This document shows positions 1 to 11,596 of a DNA stretch of 64,000 bases, one piece after another. Location of the stretch: assembly GCA_006386115.1 (NCBI GenBank), contig VFIW01000005.1:434001-498000 (forward strand), given 5' to 3'. Position 1 is the first letter of the stretch, and each line of letters begins with the position of its first letter. This DNA comes from Globisporangium splendens (Eukaryota > Oomycota > Peronosporomycetes > Pythiales > Pythiaceae). The position numbers were made by a program, and so were the translations under genes. The notes below the pieces were generated by a model. It had not been told where the DNA came from. It saw nothing but the letters and a program-made list of their open reading frames with translations, and searched no databases.

Positions 1-36
1 CTATGGTTCCGGTGATCTGATTTAATGTGCGAGTCA

Positions 37-551
37 TCATGGTGCTGACGCTTCGTTTGCCGGAAACAGCGGCCGTTGGCTCAGTTTCTCGTACAAGTTC
101 ATGATCTATAGAGACGATTAAACAGTAATACACCCGTTAGCTGCCATGCGTAAAGGCTTGCTTTTGATGTTCATTCGAGTGGCCACACTCTTCGTATTGC
201 TTTTGAGTTACGGCACATCGGTGGCCTCCCAGTTGTGACAAATGCATAGAACACACATTTAAGAGCTCAGTCTAGGAATCCATATATATGGGAGCGTACC
301 TGCTGGAAAAACTGGTCCTGTTCACGCAGGAGGCCAGCAATGGCGCCGAGTCCTTCGTCCCCCGTCTTGCGGCGACGGCGGCTCTCGGCCAAGACCGCCG
401 CGATCCGCTCGGCGTTCTGGTCGATGGTTTCGAGCAGGTCCTGTGCCTGGACGAGCTCCTCGGGCGCAGTCGTCCCGTTGCGCTCCAGCTCCTTCATCAG
501 CGTCTTGCACGCGTCCACGAGGCTGTTGGACGCTGGCGCTGGGGATGTCAT
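37..551 (-). CDS. small coiled-coil protein, two exons
   Basis: I do not recognise the family. Exon 1 is 551-300 and exon 2 is 105-37. The intron (299-106) starts GTACGC and ends TAG, and splicing is phase 0 after a Gln-Gln pair. The product is about 106 residues, mostly predicted alpha-helix with heptad-like Leu spacing and an RRRRK basic run near residue 57. A longer open frame starts upstream at 596, but the Met at 551 leads directly into a Ser/Pro/Ala-rich N terminus and helical body, so I chose it. The stop is a tandem TGA TGA. It is divergent from VPS18 with about 420 bases between start codons, which suggests a shared promoter. A small subunit of a larger complex is possible but not shown. 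Confidence 0.5.
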
Positions 552-969
552 GTTTGTCGATGTCTTGTGGCGAAACTGAATAAGGAAAGTAACCAAGAAA
601 TAGTGGATGGGTTTCTGTCCTGAATTAAGTTTGCATTCATTTTAAGCAAAACGAGATCTTTTGTTTGGCTATTCTTCGGTACCTCAAACTATTCTTACGC
701 TCAGTTAAAACCGGTATAAAAAAGCACTTTATTGTGCATCCCTAGTTCCAACTTTGTGACTCGGGACCAAAGTGTCCCGAAGTTTCTGTGAGGAGGGGGA
801 GTCACCAAGATATTCGGGACCGACATCACCTCAACACAGAAAGAAGAAACCCCACAACGGGAGAAGCAGCAAGAGCGCAGGAAGGAAGTGCGCTCTGTTG
901 CTCTCTGCGCAGCCCACCCCCTGCATATTGAGCCTTCACTGTAGCGTGCGCATATACTAGACAGCGACC
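552..969. promoter_or_regulatory. shared intergenic promoter region (coiled-coil gene / VPS18)
   Basis: This is the head-to-head space between two start codons. It has no convincing open frame of its own. It must hold both promoters. No clear Inr/FPR match was found on either strand. Confidence 0.35.
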
Positions 970-3900
970 ATGTCGTCAGACCTGTTTGCGGACTGGCAGA
1001 AGGAGGAGGAGGAGACCTCGAAGGGCAACACCGGCAACGGCTTCGACGACGTCTACGAGTCGCCCTACGGCGCGACGGCCGCCGACGAGTACGGCGGCAG
1101 CAATGGTGGCGACGACTTCGACTTTGAGTCGGACAATGTCTCGAGACCCGCGAAGGAGGAGGAGCGGCCGATGTTTGAGCTCCGCGAGCACGGGCTCAAG
1201 GTATCGCGCCGCAAAGGGTTCACGCTGAGCTGCATGAGCGTCGGCAACGGCGTCATGGCTCTCGGTTCGCTCGAGGGCATGCTGCTGCGCTGCACGGTGG
1301 ACACGACCGACAGCTCCGGCACGGTCGAGGAGATCATGATCGAGCCGCGCGTGGCGATGGCGAACGTGTTCATCGATCCGAGCGGCGCGCATCTGCTGAT
1401 CTCCATGGAGAACGGCTCCAACTTCTACCTGCACACGAGCACGAACCGTCCGAAGAAGATTATGAAGGCGCAGTCGATGAAGTTTACGTGCGTCGCTTGG
1501 GACCGCCAAAGTGGTCTGCCGTCGGGCACGGAGCCCATCCTGATCGGTACGGACACGGGTGCCGTGTGCGAAGCCGAGTTTGTCGACGGCAAGGAGCGAT
1601 CGTTCAAGAAAGTGTACCAGATCTCGAACCAGGGTCCGATCGCGGGCTTGGAGTTTGAACATTGGAAGACCCATTCGGACGAAGTGCGCTACTACGTGAT
1701 GCTCACGACGTCGGGATCGGGCAAGCGACCGACGCGGATGTTCCAGTTTATCGGCGGCCAGGGCGGCTTTGAGGCGATTTTCAACCAATACACGAGTCCA
1801 GATCGTCTGCGGTTTCAGGAGCTCCCGGGCGATATCCCGAACGCGGACTTGCGCTTCTTCGCCAAGCAGGAGCGCGAACGTGCGAAGTGCTTTGGTCTCT
1901 TGACGGGCGAAGGCGTGTTCCATGGCGAACTGGTGTTTGGATCGTCGAGCAACGTCGACAGCATGATCACTGGCAGCGATCTCATCTCGTACCTGGGTAA
2001 AGCAGAGAATGCCCGCGGCACGTGGACCCCGCCGATCTCGCTTGCGGTGACGCTGTACCACGTGATTCTGGTCTTCCCGAAGTCTGTTCAGGTGATCTCG
2101 AAGCTCAGTGGCGTAATCGTTCTGGAGGAAAGCTTTGATTCTCGAGTGGGTACAGTGCACGGCATCACGCTCGACCCAACGTTCAACACTGTGTGGATCC
2201 ACTCGGATCGGCGGATCCTGGAAGTGGTGATCGCCGATGAAGACCGCAACGTGTGGAAGCTGTTTTTGAACAAGGCGATGGCTGGCAATGGCGACGATCG
2301 CGACTTTGATCATGCGCTCGCTGTGTGCCGCAACGCGTGGGAGCGCCAGCATGTGCTCACGGCCATGGCCGATAAGTACTTTGACAAGGAGGAGTACGAC
2401 CGCGCCGCCATGGTTTACGCGAAGACGAATCGCTCGTTTGAGGAAGTGGCGCTCAAGTTTCTGGAAAAGGAGACGCGCGACTCGTTGCTCTTGTTCCTTT
2501 TGCAGAAGCTCAAGAGCTTGGGCAACGATGAGAAAACGCAGAAGACCGTGCTGTGTTCGTGGATCGTCGAGCTCTTTTTGGACAAATTCAACGTCTTGAA
2601 GGGCAGTGCGCAGGATGTCGACGCGCACGCGAACCTTTTGTTCGAGTTCAAGCAGTTCTTGCAGGACCAGAAGAGCCACTTGGACCCAGCGACGACATTC
2701 AACTTGATTGCGAGTCATGGTCGAACAGATGAATTGGTGTTTTACGCGACGCTGATTGAAGACTACGAAAAGGTGGTGACATACCACGTGCACCGAGGTG
2801 AGTATGGAGCGGCGATCGAGTTGCTGCGCAGCGTGCCGACATCGAAAGTGGAAGAGTTGTACTACAAGTACTCTCCCGAGCTGATCATTCACAAGCCAAA
2901 GGAGGTGTACGAAGCCTGGAAGGAGGCAGAGACCTTGAACCCGACGCGATTGATCCCATCGATTGTGCGCCACGTGCACCAGAAGGATGCGATCTCCAAC
3001 AGTCAGAAGAGCCGCTCGGTGCTCGAACTCGCGATCCGCTTCCTGAAGTTTGCGATCAAGCAAGGCAACTGCCGCGACCCAACGATCCACAACTACATTC
3101 TGTTTTTACTGGCAAAGCACCCGGATGAGCGATTGCTGATCAAGTTCATGCGCAAGAAGCACAATGGCAAGCACCTTTTCGATATCGCGTTTGCGCTGCG
3201 TCTGTGCACGCAAAACGAAAAGAACCGTGCGTGCATCTACATTTACTCGGCGATGGGACTGTACCAAGACGCGGTGGAGAAAGCGCTGCAAGTGGATGTG
3301 AAGATCGCGAAGGAAATGGCGAACATGCCAGAGGACGAAGAAACGAGAAAGAAACTGTGGACGCTGATCGCGAAGCACACGATCGATGCCGGTGGTGAGA
3401 TCAAGGAAGCCATGGGGATCCTGAGAGAGAGTGGATTGCTCAAGATCGAAGACATCTTGCCGTTTTTCCCGGACTTCGTTCTCATCAACGATTTCAAGAA
3501 AGAGATTTGCGAATCGCTCGAGGTGTACAACGACCGCATTGAGCAGCTGAAAGAAGAAATGCAGGATTACACGCAGTCTGCGGAACTGATCCGTGGCGAC
3601 ATGCAGAAACTCCGTAAGCGCTGCGCGATTGTCTCGGGCAACCAGCGCTGCGAGTTGACGGGTCAGAACATTCTGGGCAAAGAGTTTTATCTGTTCCCGT
3701 GCTCGCATGCGTTCCACGCGACAGCTCTGCGCCAAGAAATGCAAAAGCACTTGAACAGCTTCCAGCGTCAGACCGTCAAGCAATTGATCCAGAAACTGAA
3801 CGAGCTCTCGACGGAGATGCCGACGACGACAAATTTCTTCCAGCGTCCACTGTCTGCGATTCCGTTCTTGAACCTGACCAACAGTGAGAAAGAGGCGATG

Positions 3901-4110
3901 AACCCGAACGGCGACGCAGCGAACGCGACGAGCGCGAGCGAGGCCGCGAAGCAGAGCATCGCGCAGGAACGAGAGATGGTGCAGCAGAAACTGGATGAGA
4001 TCATCGCGTCCGAGTGCATTTTCTGTGGCGAAGTGATGATCAAGTCCATCCACACGCCATTCATCACGCCCGATGACGAGCTCTCGGAAGGCGCGGAATG
4101 GAAAATCTAA
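970..4110 (+). CDS. VPS18: VPS18 (Pep3/Deep orange), HOPS/CORVET core subunit
   Basis: Intronless, 1046 residues, close to the usual length of the family. VPS18 is a class C Vps core subunit of the CORVET and HOPS tethering complexes, which drive endosome and vacuole/lysosome fusion. Visible order: an acidic N-terminal tail (1-60), a region fitting the Pep3/Vps18 beta-propeller (about 60-430), an alpha-solenoid with a clathrin-heavy-chain-repeat-like stretch (about 470-800), a coiled coil (about 850-885), and a C-terminal RING-like zinc module. That module starts near residue 886 with a CELTG motif and PCSHAFH, and its last cysteine pair is CIFCG near residue 1015, split by a long low-complexity insert as in other VPS18 proteins. 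Start: the first ATG of the frame, followed by MSSDLFADW. Confident from the combined architecture and RING pattern. Confidence 0.9.
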   Translation: MSSDLFADWQKEEEETSKGNTGNGFDDVYESPYGATAADEYGGSNGGDDFDFESDNVSRPAKEEERPMFELREHGLKVSRRKGFTLSCMSVGNGVMALGSLEGMLLRCTVDTTDSSGTVEEIMIEPRVAMANVFIDPSGAHLLISMENGSNFYLHTSTNRPKKIMKAQSMKFTCVAWDRQSGLPSGTEPILIGTDTGAVCEAEFVDGKERSFKKVYQISNQGPIAGLEFEHWKTHSDEVRYYVMLTTSGSGKRPTRMFQFIGGQGGFEAIFNQYTSPDRLRFQELPGDIPNADLRFFAKQERERAKCFGLLTGEGVFHGELVFGSSSNVDSMITGSDLISYLGKAENARGTWTPPISLAVTLYHVILVFPKSVQVISKLSGVIVLEESFDSRVGTVHGITLDPTFNTVWIHSDRRILEVVIADEDRNVWKLFLNKAMAGNGDDRDFDHALAVCRNAWERQHVLTAMADKYFDKEEYDRAAMVYAKTNRSFEEVALKFLEKETRDSLLLFLLQKLKSLGNDEKTQKTVLCSWIVELFLDKFNVLKGSAQDVDAHANLLFEFKQFLQDQKSHLDPATTFNLIASHGRTDELVFYATLIEDYEKVVTYHVHRGEYGAAIELLRSVPTSKVEELYYKYSPELIIHKPKEVYEAWKEAETLNPTRLIPSIVRHVHQKDAISNSQKSRSVLELAIRFLKFAIKQGNCRDPTIHNYILFLLAKHPDERLLIKFMRKKHNGKHLFDIAFALRLCTQNEKNRACIYIYSAMGLYQDAVEKALQVDVKIAKEMANMPEDEETRKKLWTLIAKHTIDAGGEIKEAMGILRESGLLKIEDILPFFPDFVLINDFKKEICESLEVYNDRIEQLKEEMQDYTQSAELIRGDMQKLRKRCAIVSGNQRCELTGQNILGKEFYLFPCSHAFHATALRQEMQKHLNSFQRQTVKQLIQKLNELSTEMPTTTNFFQRPLSAIPFLNLTNSEKEAMNPNGDAANATSASEAAKQSIAQEREMVQQKLDEIIASECIFCGEVMIKSIHTPFITPDDELSEGAEWKI

Positions 4111-4530
4111 GTATCCGAGATGGCGTTTGCTCTGTGCCAGTAGAGAGAGAATAGCAGCAGTAGCATCACTGCCTTGTTCTTCTTCTGTATCTGTCGTTTT
4201 CGTTTTTTGATCAAATATAATCGCACCAATTGAAAGAAATAAGAAGTGAACATTGCAGCCTCTTTGCAGTGGAGACTTCGCTTGTCAAAGTGATCTGAGC
4301 AGCTACCGTGTTTTTAGGTCAAAGAGTGATGGTCACGAGTCCAAAATGGCTGCACTTTTGGGAGACGAAGCAGCATCTTGGGCAGCTTGTCGCGCAGATT
4401 CCATGAGCGATCGATTGATTGATTAGAGACGCGCGCCATCTTCTCCTCGCCATTTGCTCTCGAAGGCGTGCCTGATACCTCGACATCGATTAAAGGAAAG
4501 CGACGTCTGTGGGTGCTGTGCGTTCAAGTA
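4111..4530. other. intergenic, VPS18 3' flank
   Basis: About 420 bases between the VPS18 stop and the first exon of the next plus-strand gene. AT-rich 3' UTR-like sequence follows the stop. No further gene seen. Confidence 0.4.
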
Positions 4531-4780
4531 ATGGCGTCGCCGCACCGACCAGCACGGTGGGGAAGCTTCGTCATGGAGAACGATCAACGGTAGGGCTTCC
4601 GCATCAACTGGTTCTGCAAGTGCACTGCTCTTATGCTCTCGCTCTGTGAACTGTTTGCGAGTACTTCTAGAGCCTCTGTGTCTGCGCCAAAGGGTCCGTT
4701 ACACGACGTACGCAAGCGAATGGGTACGTGGCTCCTGCAAGATACGCTAATTTGAAGTACGCGGCGATCATCATTATGAA

Positions 4781-4833
<53 letters not shown>

Positions 4834-6295
4834 GTTGCATATGCACTATATAGACGACATCTATGGCGAAATAAAGCAAAACTGGAAGAATGGACGCTTC
4901 CGCTTGCCGCTAAAGTTTATCAGTTTCCACGACTCTGGTAAGCAACGCCTGCGTATTCCTTTCATGTCATGCGCAAGCATTTCCTAATTACCACTCTTCC
5001 CGCTTGGCATTTATGCCGTGCAGAGACCATGTTTCTCTTTGTTCGCGCCGCGATTGGCTATGCGCTGGCATCCGTGAAGGTCAAAACGCTGCAAAAAGAC
5101 CATCGCGAGCGAGCGTTCGAGGATCCGAAGCTGCTGCATGATGCCAATTGGCGCGACCGGATAGCGCACGCCATCGACACGCAGTCGGATTGCGCGACGG
5201 CGATGGCGTCATCCTATGCACGACTCGTACTCCACTGCAGCAACTACGAAAACCACAAGGAGGACGAGCACTTTTTCGAGTGCATCTACTTCTTCGTGTG
5301 CTCCGTCGTGAAGCTCAGTATCCCGCCAGAGTACTGGAAAACGATGGAGGAAGAGCTCGGGTTCCTCTTTCGAGGCGCGCAGTTTAGCTGCAACGTGAAG
5401 ACGCACACCACGACGACGCACAAGGAGGCGACAGCAGACGTAGGGACCGAGAAAGAAGCCGCACTCGCGTCGTCGGCGGCAAAGAAGATCCAAAACCTGT
5501 CGGCAACCTCGGACAAGGAGCAGCTGCGCGCCGATGCCATGCAGTTCGTGCTCCCGAAAGTGCGGCCATCGCACTTCACAGAGTCCGTGCCGGTGAAGCG
5601 CATCGTGTCGGAGATGGACGCCACAAAGTCTCGTGCCGTGCGAAACATCGAGATCTCGCAGGCGATCCGCGAGCGCATCCACGCGCAGCGGAGCAAAGAG
5701 CAGAAGCGGCAGCTCGACGCCGTCGTCACGCCTCGGCAGAGCATTCGCCTCGAGTTGTTCGATCCTTTCGCACCAAGCACGCCGATAGCACCGACGAGCG
5801 CGCATTCAGTCCGCAGCACTGGTCATCGCGCGAAGGCACTCGTAAGCCTTCGGATCTCCATGAAGACAACGTACACCACACGCTCGCCAGCATTGAACCA
5901 CCTGCTGCCGACGACTGAGGTGCGTTACTCCATCTCGCTACATCTTTGTCTGTCTCGGGATGAAATTTCTCGCTTAGACGTCTTTGATATCTTCTTGTAG
6001 GAACGCGTTCGGCTTGCACTCCGGTACGAAAACGAAACCTCTTTTCTCCTCGGTTCTTCGATCTCCCTTCTGCAAGGCACTTTAAAGAACGCATGCTGAT
6101 AGGCTTCCTTGTACTGTTGTTGCTTGTTATCATTGGAGCAGAGACTACGAGCAGGAGTTGCAGCAGCAGCTCCAGGGACTTCGTACAACGTCGCGCAGCC
6201 CACGTAGCTCTTCGCATCATCGAGAGGACTATGGTCCGCCGCTGTGTGCCGATCACCAGCAGCAGGGAGGACGATCATCTACAGCGGTGCAGTAA
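4531..6295 (+). CDS. PPP1R36-like protein, six exons
   Basis: Predicted exons: 4531-4589, 4671-4723, 4854-4937, 5024-5919, 6001-6023 and 6142-6295. All joins keep frame and use GT-AG sites; exon 5 is only 23 bases. The core (FHDSETMFLFVRAAIGYA through LGFLFRGAQF) resembles protein phosphatase 1 regulatory subunit 36: a conserved Tyr-Ala-Arg helix, a FECIYFFVC segment in place of the vertebrate YECLY.F, and the EEELGFLFR motif. In animals PPP1R36 is linked to testis and ciliated cells, so a flagellar role would suit a zoosporic oomycete, but that is inference. The C-terminal tail is Gln/Ser/His-rich. Exons 1 and 2 are the weakest part of the model. The family assignment is from memory of the motif pattern and is moderate. 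Confidence 0.55.
4785..4830. repeat. (TC)n microsatellite inside an intron
   Basis: About 22 uninterrupted TC dinucleotides. It lies in the second intron of the PPP1R36-like gene, upstream of the acceptor at 4852-4853, so it may act as an extended polypyrimidine tract. Confidence 0.9.
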
Positions 6296-6485
6296 GCAGA
6301 TTAAGCAAAGCAAAGAGATACCTTCTCAAAAGTTCGTGTGCCATATGGATTTAATTAACTTCTATCTGACTGAAAGGGAAACGAAAGCGATGTAAGCGAA
6401 TTGAGCGTGCGAATAACCAAAAAGCGCACGCAAATAAACAATCGAGATGGGAGGGAGGAAAAGACTCACCAAGTTATTTCAGCCC

Positions 6486-9429
6486 TCAACTCTGGGATGG
6501 TGATGACGCTGCTGACGTCGCGCTTGTGCGTCGAGTGCCGCTGGACGAGAGCGAAGTCGATGAGCGAGTCGTCAGCGGCCGGCGCGATGGCGTTGCCGGT
6601 CCAGTGGCAGCAGATCTCGACGCAATCCTGCTGCTACTGGTGGCAGTTGAACTGCTACTGCTTGGACCAGCACTCGAGGCGAGTGAACTCGTGCGCCGGA
6701 TGGGGGCACGTGCGGCAGAAGCTGACGCTGTCGTCGATGCTGTGCTACTGCCACCAAGAGAGCTTCGCGTTCGCGGGAGTGCGCGACCTGCCGACCCGGG
6801 ACTTGGCGGGATCGACGACGACGACGATGTCAGTGGCTTGCGACTTGGTAATGCCGACGGCGCTTCACGCGATGCGCGGATTGAGCGTGCAGAGAGCGTC
6901 GAGGGGCTGCTGGTACTGCCGCGCACTGGCAGCGTGGACAACGAACGTCGACGCGTCTCCTTGTCGAGCACTGTGTCGGTGAACGCAGGCTGCCGAAGAG
7001 AGGACGTCATCGCTGCTTTCCGTGACGCAGCAAGTCGAGACGATGCGACTGGCAAACTCGCAGCAGAAGCAGTGGACGTCGTGCTGCGCGTCGACTTGAC
7101 CGACAGCGTCGGGCTCGATGGCGTCGGAGGGAGTGATGAGCTACCGATCGTACGACTGGGAGATCTCGGGGGAGACTGTGCATCATCGGAAAACGAATTC
7201 GAAGGCACCGCGTTCTCGTCGTCGGCATCCAGCTCTTGTGCACTCATAAGTGCATTCTCGTCGTCTTCTTCGCCCAACTGTGGCTGGTACCGCAACCGAC
7301 GCTCGAGCGTCTTGTTCTGTTCACGCGCGTCTCGGAGCTGTTCGCTCTTGTAGCGGCACTCATCTTTCCACTCCGCGACCTTGTCTTCGTAGCTCTTCAG
7401 CTTCGTCGCCAACGCGCGGTTCTCGTCCTTCAACTTGAAAATTTCACCCGACTCGACACTCTGACGCACCGCACCCATCGACACTTGGCTCACGCGCGCG
7501 CCAAATTGCAGCGAACACGTCGTTTCTTCCACGTCCGCGTCATCAGGACTCAATTGGAGCATCAACAGCGTCTTCGCCTGGCCCGACAGCATGTCGCGCA
7601 GCATGTACGTCAGCTTGGAGTTGCGGTACGGCGTGTGCTTGGCCTTGTGCTGCAACGCGTACACCACGTCGCCGAGCGCTGAGAGCGACTTGTTGATGTG
7701 CTGTGTCTCTTTCAACCGCTCGCCCTCGACCTGGCTGCGAGAAATACGCTCCGAACCGGCCAAATCCACAAGACACAACGTGCTCGTCTTCGTCTCGAGC
7801 GTCTCGCGATGTTGGCTCTCCAAGTGCAAGTACACGAGCGCGTGGGACCGACTACTCTCCAGGTTCATGCTCGTTGCCGCGATGTTACGGTTCGCGTTCC
7901 CCTCACCCAGCACAGCATCGACCTGGGACCACAACGTCACGCTGCGTGCCGTGATCTCATTCTCGTTCTTCACGACTGCTCCTTTCCCGCTTCGCCCGGA
8001 GTCTTCATTCAGCAAGTCCAAAATCTGATCGTTGTAAATCTCGATCATGCTCACGCGCAGCGTGTCCTTGTACGTCAGTTTGCGCGCGTTCACAACGGCA
8101 AACACTTGCTGCAACGCGCGCGGGATCACGCCCTCGAGCTCCTTCACATCGCGGTTCCCGACCATCGTGAACGTTTTACCCGTGCCCGTCTGGCCGTACG
8201 CCATGATGCACGAGTTGTAGCCATCGGTGAATGACGTCACGAGCGGCTCCACTTTAGCGAACACGTCCGTCTGTGTGCTCTCAGGACCAAACACGTGGTC
8301 GAACGAAAACTCCTTCGCGCCGCGCTCCACGAGCACACTGTTGGGTTTTGGACGCAGCAGCGCGACTGAATCGCTACGCATCGGAGGCCGCATGCGACAA
8401 AATACGCGGATGCGGCCCGAGAGCTCGTAGTACTTCTCGGCCATCAGCTGACGCTCGGCTTTCTCCTCCAGGTAACTCTCCTGCAAGATCTGCTCCCGCT
8501 TGCGCACATCCTGCGCAAACGTGTTCAAAACCTCCTTCGCCGCCTGGTTCAAGCTCTCGCGCTCCTGGTACACTTGTGTGCGCAGTCGCTGCAGCTCAGT
8601 GTTAAACGGCATGACCTGGAGCTGCGCGTCGGCGGCGATCTTCTTCATGCGCGCGACTTCTGTCGCTGCGAGCACGGCCTGCTCTCGCAGCAGCTCATTT
8701 TGCATGTACAGCTTTTCATACTCGATCGACGTCTTTTCCAGCTCACGCACATTCATTCGTAAAGTAGTGTTTTCGTCTGTAATACTACACTCATCGGCAA
8801 TGGCATACACAAACGAGTGTTAGCACCTATGTTTACTGAACAACAGTTGGCATAACAATTTGAACCACATACCTCGATTGCAGTGATCGCGCAGCCGCAA
8901 GTTTCGTATTCAATCGCTTCATCTCGAACTCCAACTCAAGGATCCGCGCTTGGAAAATCGACACCGAATCAGCTGCGTCGGCACCTGCGGCAGCCGCCAT
9001 TCCCTGCTTGATCTTTCGGTTCTTGTCTTCCTCTTTCAGGATCTTCGTAATCTCCTCGAGCAAATCCAGCGGCTGCATCTCGTCATACTGCGGGATGTGC
9101 ACCGCCATCATATCGAATTCCCGATGAGAGAGCACCAGGTTCACGTACTCGTTGCGGTCTTCCACCTTCAGCGGTACCTGAATCACATCGCGACCATACA
9201 GCACATTCGGGTCGCGACTGCGTTTCTCGAAATCCTCGAGCGCTGTGATCGTGCGTGGCGACAGATAGTAGGACGAGCTGCCGTCTGCCTGATGGCTCGC
9301 TCGGTGCTGGGGAGGCGGCGGAGGAGGCGGGAACGCACTCGCCGTCACAGCCGCAGCAGCCGCACCTTCGGGCGTGAGCAGCGAAGGGCGCACCAGCGTG
9401 TACCGCGGCGGCACTTCCGCTGTCGTCAT
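6486..9429 (-). CDS. kinesin-14-like motor protein, two exons
   Basis: Exon 1 is 9429-8873 and exon 2 is 8784-6486, with an 88-base GT-AG intron; the spliced product is 951 residues. Residues 1-185 hold a Pro-rich N terminus and the start of a coiled coil that runs to about 305. The motor domain is about 310-625: the neck/motor junction GRIRVFCRMRPP is the kinesin-14 (minus-end-directed) type, the P-loop is AYGQTGTGKT (near 382), and switch regions are seen in SSRSHALV, DLAGSE and NKSLSALGDV. A second short coiled coil follows, then a very Ser/Thr/Arg/Pro-rich tail (about 700-951) that is probably disordered and phosphorylated. The motor is therefore central, whereas kinesin-14 motors are usually C-terminal. 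Ends with TGA. Confidence 0.88.
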
Positions 9430-10757
9430 CTTTGTGTCTGCCGTCTCTTCTTAAGCGTCGGTCGTTATCCTCTCTCCTGGTGGTGATATGCGCTTATTAC
9501 AGCACTGGTCCGAGCAAATGTTTCCACACTCACTCTGACGTACTCGCTAAACACTTCTCCACGTTCTCCGTCTTCGCTGCTTGTATCCAGGTCTCTCCCA
9601 CCGTCGATCGCGTGCTCCTTCTCCACCACTTTCTTTGGTCTAGCGATGGAGGATTTGAATCAAAAGGAGGCGAATAAACGCGCCAGAAACGAGAAAAAGA
9701 GGACGACGACGTCGCCAAGCAAGCGCGCTGCTTCCCTTCGCCAACGACCCTCGTGGATGCAGGCGGCCGTTGCCGTTCACGAGGCTTGACCAAAACTGCG
9801 CTCACAAAGAGGCAACAACCTCGCTCTTTCAATACAGGACCATTTCCGTTAGCGTACCGTTCCTACTGCTCAAATGCATATTGTCAGCTTGCATTGGCAC
9901 CGAGTATCAACCATTTTGGATGCGTTGCAGGTTTCAATGCAACCTCTGTATTTTCATATTCCGATGACAAAATGGCCGTTCTTTACCCATCTGAACTTTT
10001 CCGTTCACTCTCCTCGTGCCAGCTGCTCAAAAGAACGGAAAAACGGTTTCCTATTGGCTAAGTTTAGATACAATGGGTCTTGTAATGGGGACGCCATTGT
10101 ACGCGTTATGCGGCTGAACAATGGAGATGGCCATAGAATACAAATGACTCGCGCCAAAAAAGAAACGAGGAGGAGGGACAAATGGAGAAGCTGCTGCTGG
10201 AGGAGCGAGAGGGTTCATCCATCCATCCCATCGTCACTCTATTCACACCCGCACATTCAGATGCATGCACTCACTGTGTAGCCTTCTCTCCTGTTATCAC
10301 GTCGCTTGCTGGGAACCAGTCAAATTGTGGAGCAAGATGTGTGTCACATAGAGGCATCGTCACATTTCTGAGCCCTTCGATCGCAATGACCATGGACTCA
10401 GAAGGACAACGGATGCCCTCCAACACCGCAATGTGTCACTTTATCGCCACCCTGTATACTCAGACGGCAGAGCAGAGTTACAGAAGCTGCATGCTCGACT
10501 GCTTTCAAATCAAGCTGCCTGTGACGAACTCCACGTCGAAACACAATGAGAAATTGGCAAGACAGTGTGTTGTTTAAGATGCTGCATGTTGCATTGTCCT
10601 GTTATTTATCAAAACCAGTCTCAGGCACTACCTTCAAAAAAGCAGCGCCGAGAACATCAGATTTTTCACGGGAACAACCCGATCAGAAAAAGCTGTCGTA
10701 GACCACAGTCACAGGGCTACAGTCGCGACTTCCTCGAACAAGAAAAGGTCACCAGAC
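9430..10757. other. intergenic region
   Basis: Upstream of the kinesin gene and downstream of RPS6. Only short overlapping frames with no coding character were seen. The first part must contain the kinesin promoter. Confidence 0.45.
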
Positions 10758-11596
10758 TTACGCCTTGACCGAGCTCTTGCGGCTGGAACGACGCTTAGCG
10801 ACTTCACTGGCACGACGCTCCTTCTGCTCCTTAACGCGCTGCAGTGCCATAAGGCGAATAAGGAGCAGGAACAAACCCACATACAGAGTAAAAATGTCAG
10901 ACACCTTGTCACATAACCTAGTCACAAAATGCAAAAGCGAAGGAAACGAACCTGAGCGTGGAGACGGTTGTATTCAGCGGCCTCACGGGTCACCTTCTCG
11001 CGCTGGTTGAGCTTCTTGAGGGCGATCTCACGCTTGTGGTGGAGCATGCGTGGGGTCACGAGACGCTGGATCTTTGGGGCCTTGTCGTTCTTCTTGCCGG
11101 TCTTCGACTCGAACTTGCGGCGGATGACGTACTTGCGGACATCGTCTTCCTTGGTCAAGTTGAACAACTTGCGGATGTTCGACGCACGCTTTGGTCCGAG
11201 ACGACGTGGGATCTGCACGTCGGTCAGACCTGGCACTTCGGCGTCACCGGCCTTGACAACCACCAAGTTAAGCACCGAAAGGTCTGGACCGACGATGCAA
11301 CCACGGACCGACTTGCGCTTGCGCTCACCCTTTCGGCGTGGACGGTAGCACGACTTGCCCTTCGACAGAAGAAGGCGGGCACGGCCGTTCGACAGCACAC
11401 CCTGCTTCATCGGGAAGCCTTGCTTGTCGTTACCACCAGAGATGCGGAAGATGAACCCCTTGAACTCATCGCCGAGCACGTCGCCCTCGACTTCCTGCGA
11501 GATGCGCTTCTCGTAGAAAGCACGGAGCTTCAATTCATCATCGATTTCCAAAACCTTCTGGGAGGCGGTAGCTGGGTTAGCAATGTTGAGCTTCAT
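10758..11596 (-). CDS. RPS6: 40S ribosomal protein S6 (eS6)
   Basis: Exon 1 is 11596-10952 and exon 2 is 10838-10758, splicing in phase 0 between LHAQ and RVKEQKERR to give 241 residues (human about 249). Structural component of the small ribosomal subunit. The N terminus [14 protein letters not shown], the central [13 protein letters not shown] and the [14 protein letters not shown] segment are diagnostic. The C-terminal helix ends [11 protein letters not shown], which keeps the basic/serine cluster phosphorylated by S6 kinases in other eukaryotes. Start is the only sensible ATG. It is divergent from the HCCS gene. Confidence 0.95.

Noticed and set aside
976..3090. 704-codon minus-strand frame opposite VPS18
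   Set aside because: Very long but only a mirror of the GC-biased VPS18 codons; its composition is Arg/Val/His-rich and without any domain.
3106..4053. 315-codon minus-strand frame opposite VPS18
   Set aside because: Same effect of third-position GC bias; no domain and no own splice signals.
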